Shown here in pieces: positions 1-5,116 of a stretch of DNA of 5,116 bases (its first letter is position 1; each line of letters starts with the position of its first letter). The notes beneath the pieces are model-generated. The model saw nothing but the letters and a program-made list of their open reading frames with translations. It had not been told where the DNA came from and did not search any database. Both the position numbers and the translations under genes were made by a program. This DNA is from CAADGU01 sp964581605 (GTDB lineage Bacteria; Chloroflexota; Anaerolineae; Promineifilales; Promineifilaceae), in the NCBI GenBank assembly GCA_964581605.1, contig CAZOPF010000191.1, forward strand, positions 1 to 5,116, given 5' to 3'.

Positions 1-33
1 GTTAAGTGATCGTTTGCAAATAAGTTTGCGATT

Positions 34-96
34 GGGTAATTGGGTAATTAAGTAATTGAAGCGGCTAATTACCAAATTACTCATTTACATAATTAC
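34..96. repeat. AT-rich tandem octamers and long imperfect hairpin in the leader
   Basis: Three tandem octamers of form (GGG/AAG)TAATT occupy 34-41, 42-49 and 50-57. The block 36-57 is the imperfect reverse complement of 75-96: 18 of 22 positions pair by Watson-Crick rules and one more is a G-T wobble, leaving a 17-nt loop. An alternative register pairs 36-51 with 65-80 (14 of 16). The element ends 13 nt before the ribosome binding site of the first gene, so it would lie in or just upstream of that gene's leader. It could be a dispersed repeat, an RNA stem or a protein-binding site; sequence alone does not decide. It has the same architecture as the two insertions inside the hydantoinase B gene but a different sequence. 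Confidence 0.75.
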
Positions 97-108
97 TGCA
101 CGGTTACT

Positions 109-116
109 AAGGAGGA
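109..116 (+). promoter_or_regulatory. Strong Shine-Dalgarno site
   Basis: AAGGAGGA lies 7 nt upstream of the ATG at 124. It is the best ribosome binding site in the window and fixes the start of the first gene. I could not identify a convincing -35/-10 promoter pair in the 100 bases before it. Confidence 0.85.
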
Positions 117-123
117 ATAGATT

Positions 124-516
124 ATGAATGGTAGACTGATTCAAATAACGCCAGAAGAGGTGGTCATCCCTTTAAGCTATTTTCCAAACGCCCGTGAACT
201 GGAATTGGTGGTGACAGAGGATGCGGCCGTTGTCCGCGCTAAAGCCGTGTCACCACGTTTGCACCAAAACAAACGACAGGTCGAAATGTTGGAACAAACG
301 GCCGCCTTTGAAACCCAGTACCCACAATTGCTCCAGAATTATTCACAGGAGTATGTAGCTATCTACCAGGGCAAACTGGTAGATCATGATTCCGATCATA
401 TTCAGTTGGTTCGCCGCATCCAACAACATTTTCCGGGGCAAATTGTTCTTATACGCCAGGTAACAGAACAGCCAGCCACATCTCTTAATCTCGGTTCACC
501 TCGTTTTGTTCGCTGA
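124..516 (+). CDS. DUF5678-like small protein, possible AbrB-like N-terminus
   Basis: This is a 130-residue soluble protein of unknown function with no signal peptide or membrane segment. The central and C-terminal part (about residues 60-115) has the look of the DUF5678 family: a hydrophobic-Tyr-x-x-Glu-Tyr-Val-Ala-Ile strand, a Gly-Lys-Leu-Val-Asp-His-Asp turn, an amphipathic helix with RRIQQHF, and a final strand IVLIRQV. The first 45 residues (ITPEEVVIPL, then ELELVVTEDAAVVRAK) recall the swapped-hairpin AbrB/MazE antitoxin fold, though that is inference from pattern only. The start is set by the AAGGAGGA site at 109-116. The stop is 2 nt before the next start, so the gene is almost certainly co-translated with the aspartic protease that follows. 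I have seen this pairing as a recurring theme in Chloroflexota and cyanobacteria; its role is not established. Confidence 0.8.
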   Translation: MNGRLIQITPEEVVIPLSYFPNARELELVVTEDAAVVRAKAVSPRLHQNKRQVEMLEQTAAFETQYPQLLQNYSQEYVAIYQGKLVDHDSDHIQLVRRIQQHFPGQIVLIRQVTEQPATSLNLGSPRFVR

Positions 517-518
517 TC

Positions 519-905
519 ATGAACATTCAAACCTTTGACTATAATCGAGACTTCTCACCTGCCGCTCCGTTTGTCGAAGTTGAAGTGAACAATTATGATG
601 CTGAGGGTACCCCCGTCATCATCAACGCCCAAATTGATTCTGGCGCAGATGCGACCATGATGCCAATTGCCGTTTTAGAAGAAGTAGGAGCACTCTTTGA
701 AGCTACGCATCAGGCTCGTGATTTCTCCGGTCGGTTACATCTGGTTGATTTGTATGCCACGTCTGTCAATCTGGCCGGGCAAACCTTTTACTTGAGCGTG
801 ATCGCCCAAGAAAATACCAGCAAAGGTGTTATCGGCCGCGGCATTTTGAATGATCTGGTGGTGACATTAAACGGCCCGGCGAATGTTACGGAAATAGCTG
901 TTTAA
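519..905 (+). CDS. Retropepsin-like aspartic protease, single domain
   Basis: This 128-residue protein has the clan AA (retropepsin) signature. The catalytic loop is Asp40-Ser41-Gly42-Ala43-Asp44, preceded by a hydrophobic strand (INAQI). Near the C-terminus, residues 103-111 (GVIGRGILN) followed by a strand VVTLNGP match the hydrophobic-hydrophobic-Gly-Arg-x-x-Leu motif that follows the second half of the fold, as in retroviral proteases. One aspartate loop per chain means it should act as a homodimer. There is no signal peptide, so it is probably cytoplasmic. No Shine-Dalgarno site is visible before the ATG, which sits 2 nt after the previous stop, pointing to re-initiation. Position 107 is Gly where many relatives have Asp or Asn (GRD/GRN). 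The substrate is unknown; the partner encoded upstream is the obvious candidate. Confidence 0.85.
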   Translation: MNIQTFDYNRDFSPAAPFVEVEVNNYDAEGTPVIINAQIDSGADATMMPIAVLEEVGALFEATHQARDFSGRLHLVDLYATSVNLAGQTFYLSVIAQENTSKGVIGRGILNDLVVTLNGPANVTEIAV

Positions 906-935
906 GACGGCCGTGCCCCCTAAACATCCAGTTAT

Positions 936-940
936 GGGAG
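936..940 (+). promoter_or_regulatory. Weak, distant ribosome binding site for the nuclease gene
   Basis: GGGAG ends 12 nt before the ATG at 953, which is farther than usual. The 47-nt gap between genes 2 and 3 also contains one ACGGCCGT octamer (907-914) and no other recognisable signal. No better-placed start was found, because the protein already begins close to the usual start of the DUF262 domain. Confidence 0.4.
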
Positions 941-952
941 TAAAGTAACAAG

Positions 953-2749
953 ATGGAAGCACGCAATCGCAAACTGAGCGAATGGTATGGCAAAATCCAA
1001 CGAGGCGAAATCAGGTTGCCTCGCTTTCAACGTTTTGAAGCCTGGGATCGTCAGCGCATTGGCAGCCTTGTTGAAATGATAATCCGCGACTTACCGCTCG
1101 GCATTATGCTCATTTTAGAGGTAGGTGATGAAGAAAAGTTTGTCTCCCGACATCTGGCCACCGCGCCCGAGACAAACGGCCGTGTCTACGAACATCTATT
1201 GGATGGGCAACAACGCCTCACCGCTCTCTGGCGTGTATTCCACAACAATTACGACTACGAAACTTACTTCATCTACATCCACGAGTTTGACAATTACGAA
1301 TTTGATGAAGAACGGGAAGATATCACGGTTTATTGGCGCGGCCGTTATATCAAAAAAAATGGTGAAAAATACCCCTTGTGGTGCAATGATCCGGCCCAGG
1401 TTTTACAGCGCGGCCTCATTCCCACTCACCTGCTTCGCCCCGAAGATATTCAACAAGAAATTGAAACTTGGGTTAATCAGGCTATTTTACCTCTGGAACC
1501 AAAAGATGGCGGTCGAGAAGAACTGAGGCTCTTTTATGAATTTCAGAAGAAGGTCAGCGATAAAATCAGAGACTTGCGTTCCATCATCGCTAACTATAAT
1601 TTGCCATTCTTGGCCCTGCCGCCAAAAACTGATAAATCAACAGCCTTGACGGTGTTCATCAATATGAACACCAATAGCAAACCCCTCTCAACTTATGACA
1701 TCATCGTGGCCGAAGTAGAAAATGTGATGGGCAAATCTCTACATGAGTTGGCCGATGACCTCAATCAGAAGTACCCTGATATTGCCCGTTATGCTCCAAT
1801 TCCCGATCAGATACTTACCACCTCCTCTCTCTTGCAAGGCTACCTGCCAAATCAGCGTGGTGCCTGGGATATGAACAAACGCAAGATGGTGGAACAGTGG
1901 GCAACAATGGCGCACTGCCTGGATCGCATGGCAAAATTTCTTAGAAGTGAGGGAATCTATGATGAACAAAGATTACCTACAAACGCTGTGTTGGCAGTCA
2001 TTGCTGCCCTGTATGCCGGTATTCCCGAATCCGGCGATAAACGAGGACAGGATGAGCTGCTATTAAAAAAATACCTGTGGTATGCTTTTTTCACCGACCG
2101 CTATGAAAATTCAGCCGCGACTCGCGCTTTTGCTGATTACAATCGGCTTCGTGCCATTATTCGCAATGAAAGCAGACCAGATGGCATACGATACAGTTCT
2201 GCCGATGTCCCTCTTTTTGCCGACCACGCGCTGGCTGAAGCGGAAGAGCTGGTTACTGTTGAATGGCCTAAACGGGCCACCATCCGTGGGCGCGGCGTTT
2301 TGGCCGTTGCTTGTCGTTTGGGCGCTTTGGACTTTTCCACCGGCGAACGGTTGGATTTGAACAACATCGGCCAGCGGCAATACCATCACATCTTTCCTGA
2401 TGCCTTACTTAAGGAAGCTGAGGTTAACAGCTTTCTGGCTCTCAACTGCGCCCTCATCAGTGATAAAACAAACATCTCCATCGGGCGCAAAGACCCATTA
2501 CGCTACCTGACTGACCGCTATCAATGGACATCTGAGAACCTGGTAAAGGAGCGGCTGCAATCCCATTTGATCCCTGTTACTGAGTTAGCTAATGGCGGGT
2601 ACGATAATCTAAACACAGACGAGAAAAACACCAAAATTAAGAATGACTTTGCGCTGTTTCTAAGACGACGTGCCGAGTTGGTGGTCACGGCCGTTAAACT
2701 CCTGGCAGATGGGCATCAACTAAATCCCAGGGAAGTATACGGGGATTAG
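953..2749 (+). CDS. GmrSD-type DUF262/DUF1524 modification-dependent nuclease
   Basis: This is a 598-residue protein with the two-domain layout of GmrSD-family (type IV restriction) enzymes. The N-terminal DUF262 domain contains LPRFQR at residues 22-27, a Leu-Pro-Leu-Gly turn at 47-50, the signature Asp-Gly-Gln-Gln-Arg at 84-88 (nucleotide-binding loop, ParB/Srx-like fold) and FINMNTNSKPLSTYDI at 235-250. The C-terminal DUF1524 part carries an HNH-type site: His478-His479-Ile-Phe-Pro, Asn498, then Ile-Ser-Asp-Lys-Thr-Asn507 and DPLRYL. In characterised members the first domain senses or hydrolyses nucleotide and the second cuts DNA bearing modified bases (glucosylated hydroxymethylcytosine for GmrSD, phosphorothioate for SspE). 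Both active sites look intact. No methyltransferase or modification gene is nearby, so it is probably a stand-alone defence enzyme. Its target cannot be read from the sequence. The stop is 1 nt before the next gene. Confidence 0.9.
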   Translation: MEARNRKLSEWYGKIQRGEIRLPRFQRFEAWDRQRIGSLVEMIIRDLPLGIMLILEVGDEEKFVSRHLATAPETNGRVYEHLLDGQQRLTALWRVFHNNYDYETYFIYIHEFDNYEFDEEREDITVYWRGRYIKKNGEKYPLWCNDPAQVLQRGLIPTHLLRPEDIQQEIETWVNQAILPLEPKDGGREELRLFYEFQKKVSDKIRDLRSIIANYNLPFLALPPKTDKSTALTVFINMNTNSKPLSTYDIIVAEVENVMGKSLHELADDLNQKYPDIARYAPIPDQILTTSSLLQGYLPNQRGAWDMNKRKMVEQWATMAHCLDRMAKFLRSEGIYDEQRLPTNAVLAVIAALYAGIPESGDKRGQDELLLKKYLWYAFFTDRYENSAATRAFADYNRLRAIIRNESRPDGIRYSSADVPLFADHALAEAEELVTVEWPKRATIRGRGVLAVACRLGALDFSTGERLDLNNIGQRQYHHIFPDALLKEAEVNSFLALNCALISDKTNISIGRKDPLRYLTDRYQWTSENLVKERLQSHLIPVTELANGGYDNLNTDEKNTKIKNDFALFLRRRAELVVTAVKLLADGHQLNPREVYGD

Positions 2750-2750
2750 G

Positions 2751-4466
2751 ATGTTACCCCTTAGTGCCGTCACCCTCTCCATTTTTGCCAACCTGTTCGC
2801 TTCCGTCGCCGAGGAGATGGGGGTGACGCTGGAACGCGCTGCCTACAGCCCCAACATCAAAGAGCGACTCGATTTTAGCTGTGCCTTGTTTCTGGGCGAC
2901 GGCCGTATGCTCGCTCAGGCCGCCCATATCCCCGTTCACCTGGGGGCCATGCCCGCCTCCGTCCAGGCCGCCATCAGCCACTGCGCTCCCTTCGCCCCCG
3001 GTGATGTCGTCATCGTCAACGACCCGTACCAGGGGGGGAACCATTTGCCGGACATTACGCTCGTCTCACCGGTCTTTGTTAGTGAGCAGTTAGGAGTGGT
3101 GAGCAGTGAGCAGTCAGGTGAGACCTCTTCACTGCTTACTGCTAACCGCTCACTGCTTACTCCTGATTTCTTTGTCGCCAGCCGCGCTCACCATGCCGAC
3201 GTAGGTGGCATGTCCCCCGGCTCTATGCCCCTTTCCACCGAAATTTATCAGGAGGGGATCATCATCCCCCCCATTAAATTGGTGGAGGGAGGCAAACGAA
3301 ACACGGCCGTGTGGCAGCTTATCTTGCGCAATGTCCGCACCCCGGCCGAACGGGATGGCGACCTGGCGGCACAGTTAGCCGCCCACGCTACCGGCGAAAA
3401 GCGGCTGCAAGAGATTGTGGCCCGCTACAGTCTGGCAGAAGCGCAGGCCCACGCTATCGCCCTCATTGAGTACGCGCAGAAATTGACCGAGGCAGCGATA
3501 GAACGGATTCCCGACGGCCGTTACTCCTTCACCGACTATCTGGACGACGACGGACAGCCAGACAGCGCACCGATTCCCATCACGGCGACCATCACCGTGC
3601 AGGGCAGGCAAATGGTGGTGGATTTTACGGGCACGGCCACGGCCGTGCGTGGCAATTTGAACGCGGTACCGGCCATCGCCGTGTCGGCGGTGGCCTATTG
3701 TGTGCGCTGCGTGGCGTTGGCGCTGCTGCAAACCGACCTGCCCATGAACCAGGGAGCGTTTGCCCCCGTGCAGGTCATCATCCCACCCGGCTCGCTGCTC
3801 GACCCACACCCACCCCACGCGGTGGCGGCGGGTAATGTAGAAACCTCGCAGCGCATGACGGATGTGGTACTGGGGGCGTTGGCGCAGGCATTACCGGACG
3901 TGATGCCCGCCGCCAGCCAGGGCACGATGAATAATGTGACGTTTGGGGGAGCAGTTTGGGCAGGGGAGCAGAGGGGCAGAGGAAAGGGGGAGAATATCCC
4001 CTCTGCCCCTCCGCCCCTCCGCCCCTCTGCTTTTGCTTATTATGAGACGATTGGCGGCGGGGCGGGGGCGGGGCCAGGCGCGGATGGTGGCAGTGGGCTG
4101 CATGTGCATATGAGCAATACGCTGAATACGCCAGTGGAGGCGTTGGAGTATCAGTTTCCGCTGCGGGTGGAGGCATATGCACTGCGCGAGGGGTCGGGGG
4201 GGCACGGCCGTTACCGGGGCGGTGAGGGTCTCGTTCGTAATTTTCGTTTCCTCGTGCCCGTTACCGTCACCGTCACCAGCGAACGGCGGACTCATGCTGC
4301 ATATGGGTTGCAGGGGGGTGAACCAGGGCAGCGGGGGCAGAATAGTCTGGTGCATGAGGGGCAGGAAATTCTGCTGCCGGGCAAATTTACGCGAGAATTG
4401 GCAGCGGATGATGTGCTGCGGATAGAAACGCCGGGTGGTGGTGGGTGGGGCGAGCCAATGCCATGA
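2751..4466 (+). CDS. hyuB: Hydantoinase B/oxoprolinase family protein with two inserts
   Basis: This 571-residue protein is of the HyuB family, the partner subunit of HyuA in ATP-dependent opening of five-membered rings (N-methylhydantoin, 5-oxoproline) and in related carboxylases. Family landmarks are present throughout: the N-terminal ERAAYSPNIKERLDFSCALF, AHIPVHLGAMP, NDPYQGGNHLPDITLVSPVFV, FFVASRAHHADVGG, NVRTPAERDGDLAAQ, GTMNNVTFGG, FAYYETIGGGAGAGPGADG, NTPVEALE, and a terminal TPGGGGWGEP. Residues 111-139 and 401-427 interrupt two of these otherwise continuous motifs and are low-complexity inserts encoded by hairpin repeats. Without them the protein is about 515 residues, nearer the usual length. 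The start at 2751 is 1 nt after the nuclease stop, with GGGGA 5 nt upstream. The gene is much more GC-rich than its upstream neighbours. No HyuA gene is in the window, so substrate and activity remain open. Confidence 0.93.
   Translation: MLPLSAVTLSIFANLFASVAEEMGVTLERAAYSPNIKERLDFSCALFLGDGRMLAQAAHIPVHLGAMPASVQAAISHCAPFAPGDVVIVNDPYQGGNHLPDITLVSPVFVSEQLGVVSSEQSGETSSLLTANRSLLTPDFFVASRAHHADVGGMSPGSMPLSTEIYQEGIIIPPIKLVEGGKRNTAVWQLILRNVRTPAERDGDLAAQLAAHATGEKRLQEIVARYSLAEAQAHAIALIEYAQKLTEAAIERIPDGRYSFTDYLDDDGQPDSAPIPITATITVQGRQMVVDFTGTATAVRGNLNAVPAIAVSAVAYCVRCVALALLQTDLPMNQGAFAPVQVIIPPGSLLDPHPPHAVAAGNVETSQRMTDVVLGALAQALPDVMPAASQGTMNNVTFGGAVWAGEQRGRGKGENIPSAPPPLRPSAFAYYETIGGGAGAGPGADGGSGLHVHMSNTLNTPVEALEYQFPLRVEAYALREGSGGHGRYRGGEGLVRNFRFLVPVTVTVTSERRTHAAYGLQGGEPGQRGQNSLVHEGQEILLPGKFTRELAADDVLRIETPGGGGWGEPMP
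3081..3167. repeat. In-frame hairpin insertion 1 inside hyuB
   Basis: This 87-nt low-complexity element is built from heptamer-like GTGAGCA/GTAAGCA units followed by their reverse complement. The block 3081-3090 pairs with 3152-3161 (9 of 10 plus one wobble), and 3098-3114 pairs with 3131-3147 (15 of 17 plus one wobble), with a 16-nt loop. It encodes residues 111-139, rich in Ser, Leu, Glu and Thr. These sit between VSPVFV and FFVASRAHHAD, where HyuB homologues normally have a short turn of about four residues. The reading frame is kept and has no stop, although GTGAGCA contains TGA in another frame. Confidence 0.85.
3951..4031. repeat. In-frame hairpin insertion 2 inside hyuB
   Basis: This 81-nt element has a purine-rich left half (GCAGAGGGG units) and a pyrimidine-rich right half that is its imperfect reverse complement. 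The outer stem pairs 3968-3982 with 4016-4030 (14 of 15). It encodes residues 401-427, switching from Gly/Arg/Lys-rich to Pro/Ser-rich, between GTMNNVTFGG and FAYYETIGGG, which are nearly contiguous in HyuB homologues. The design matches insertion 1 but the sequence is unrelated. Confidence 0.85.
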
Positions 4467-4727
4467 AACGGCGTCTGGCCTGGCATAACTTTTCCACGCG
4501 GCTACTGGCCGCGTTTTTGCTACTGATGGTGCGGGCAATACTGAGCACCGGTGTGCCTGCCAATTGGAGCAATAAGCGGGGCAGGTGTGGACGAGTGAGG
4601 GGTTGATCACGGCCGTGTGGGGCAGCGATGGTGGCGATAAAACAATGCTCAAGCAGATGGTGTGGACAACGGGTTTGCCATGCCGCTGACTGACGGCCGT
4701 GTGCCCATCCGTCGCCTCATCTGCTGA
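4463..4727 (+). pseudogene. Decayed membrane sensor gene, histidine-kinase-like N-terminus
   Basis: An ATG overlaps the hyuB stop (ATGA at 4463-4466) and opens 47 codons ending at 4604-4606. The peptide begins with a basic stretch (MKRRLAWHNF), then a hydrophobic helix at about residues 13-32 and GVPANW, which resembles the first transmembrane segment of Chloroflexota-type sensor kinases. After this the sequence still looks coding, but the frame changes: 4576-4689 reads on in a second frame (VWTSEGLITAVWGSDGGD) and 4680-4727 in a third (MPLTDGRVPIRRLIC). This suggests deletions and frameshifts in a once longer gene whose remainder is gone. Two ACGGCCGT octamers lie inside. The parent family is a guess from the N-terminus; a genuine 47-residue membrane peptide is the alternative. 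Confidence 0.45.
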
Positions 4728-5116
4728 TAGATGCACATGAAGGCGGCTGCCCTTCAGCAAACCGTGTTGGCGAATAGATAGCCCAATCCTCCACGGTATC
4801 CAGATCAAACTGCCAGCCGGGGGTACGCACGATGTGGGATGTCAGACGGCCGTACCCCGCCCCCATCACATGCTTCTGAAAACTGCCCTCGCCAAACTGA
4901 AAAGGAAAGTCTACCGGCGCGGGCAGCAGTAAACCATTTGTGCCCTGCTCATGCCGATCCGGGCAGATACCAACCGCATGGAATGGAGTATCGTTTGCAA
5001 ATGCCTGCACATCAGCCACTGTCAAAAATGGCAGATCGGCGGGCAGCACTAACAGGCGGGAGGCCTGGGCAATGGCCGCCAGCCGTACCCCCTGCTGAAT
5101 AGCCCCATTCAATCCA
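4717..5116 (-). CDS. cofC: CofC/FbiD-type guanylyltransferase, F420 biosynthesis, 5' end missing
   Basis: This is the C-terminal 133 or so residues of a small nucleotidyltransferase; the frame is still open at the right edge (Gly-Leu-Asn-Gly-Ala reads through), so the true start lies outside. CofC/FbiD transfers GMP from GTP to 2-phospho-L-lactate or phosphoenolpyruvate, giving the activated precursor used to build coenzyme F420. Visible motifs, in order: RLLVLPADLPFLT (GT-A fold strand with the metal-site Asp), CPDRHEQGTNGLLL, FQFGEGSFQKHV, and the terminal FDLDTVEDW. The spacing fits the family, whose members run to about 200-230 residues. The last 18 or so residues after WAIYSP are low in conservation and run into the decayed sensor remnant, whose plus-strand end overlaps this stop by about 10 nt. 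Which substrate it prefers cannot be told here. Confidence 0.88.
   Translation of the reverse strand, partial: GLNGAIQQGVRLAAIAQASRLLVLPADLPFLTVADVQAFANDTPFHAVGICPDRHEQGTNGLLLPAPVDFPFQFGEGSFQKHVMGAGYGRLTSHIVRTPGWQFDLDTVEDWAIYSPTRFAEGQPPSCASISR

Larger units (their letters stand above)
907..4853. repeat. Dispersed palindromic octamer ACGGCCGT, 11 copies
   Basis: Exact copies start at 907, 1176, 2687, 2899, 3303, 3514, 3639, 4204, 4609, 4693 and 4846. About 0.08 copies would be expected in a random sequence of this length with equal base use, so the excess is very large. The copies lie in coding sequence, one intergenic gap and the decayed gene. In coding sequence they use two reading frames, giving either Thr-Ala-Val or (Asp/Asn/His)-Gly-Arg. 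None occurs in genes 1 and 2. This behaves like a genome-wide over-represented word, comparable in kind to HIP1 (GCGATCGC) of cyanobacteria. Confidence 0.9.

Noticed and set aside
2082..2389. Overlapping open frames on both strands inside the nuclease gene
   Set aside because: The main frame is intact and conserved in pattern through this region; the others have no ribosome binding site or recognisable features.
3081..4031. CRISPR array or known insertion sequence as the explanation of the hyuB repeats
   Set aside because: There are no regularly spaced identical repeats with unique spacers, no transposase and no terminal inverted repeats with target duplications.
4053..4073. G-rich run that could form a G-quadruplex
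   Set aside because: It encodes the conserved glycine-rich GGGAGAGPG motif of hydantoinase B in a GC-rich gene, so codon choice explains it.
4680..4727. Intrinsic terminator between hyuB and cofC
   Set aside because: Only a short GACGG/CCGTC stem is visible, with no T-run on either strand.
3891..4808. Long minus-strand open frame of 305 codons
   Set aside because: It is antisense to the well-supported C-terminal half of hyuB and the decayed gene. Its peptide has no domain-like pattern and many His, Pro and Cys from GC-rich shadow coding.
4839..5102. Plus-strand open frame of 87 codons
   Set aside because: It is the shadow of the cofC gene, whose minus-strand frame carries clear family motifs.

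Overview
The window looks like a chromosomal segment of an environmental bacterium. The best guess is a filamentous Chloroflexota (Anaerolineae-like), but this is inference, not proof. It rests on four things: a coenzyme F420 biosynthesis gene; a paired DUF5678-like protein and retropepsin-like protease of a kind I associate with Chloroflexota and cyanobacteria; the extreme over-representation of the palindrome ACGGCCGT; and several low-complexity hairpin repeats. No rRNA, tRNA, CRISPR array, transposase or clear terminator was seen.

Layout. Positions 1-123 hold an AT-rich tandem/inverted repeat and a strong Shine-Dalgarno site. Four plus-strand genes follow almost without gaps: a small DUF5678-like protein (124-516), a single-domain retropepsin-like aspartic protease (519-905), a GmrSD-type DUF262/DUF1524 nuclease (953-2749) and a hydantoinase B/oxoprolinase family protein (2751-4466). 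The gaps are 2, 47 and 1 nt, so all four could share one transcript. The start of a membrane sensor protein overlaps the end of the hydantoinase gene (ATGA), but it is broken after 47 codons. Its degraded remains run to about 4727. On the minus strand, the 3' part of a CofC/FbiD-type guanylyltransferase gene converges on this remnant and leaves the window at the right edge.

How the genes fit together. Genes 1 and 2 look like a co-translated pair of unknown role. Gene 3 looks like a stand-alone restriction enzyme against modified DNA. Gene 4 is a metabolic enzyme subunit whose usual partner (HyuA) is not in the window. Genes 1-3 are visibly more AT-rich than gene 4, so the cluster may be a composite of accessory and core genes.

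The most unusual signal is structural. The hydantoinase B gene carries two in-frame, hairpin-forming low-complexity insertions of 87 and 81 nt. They add about 29 and 27 residues at points where the family is normally continuous. A third element of the same design but unrelated sequence lies in the leader of gene 1. Each is a short-period repeat followed by its own imperfect reverse complement. The second notable signal is eleven exact copies of ACGGCCGT in about 5.1 kb, resembling the HIP1 octamer of cyanobacteria in behaviour.
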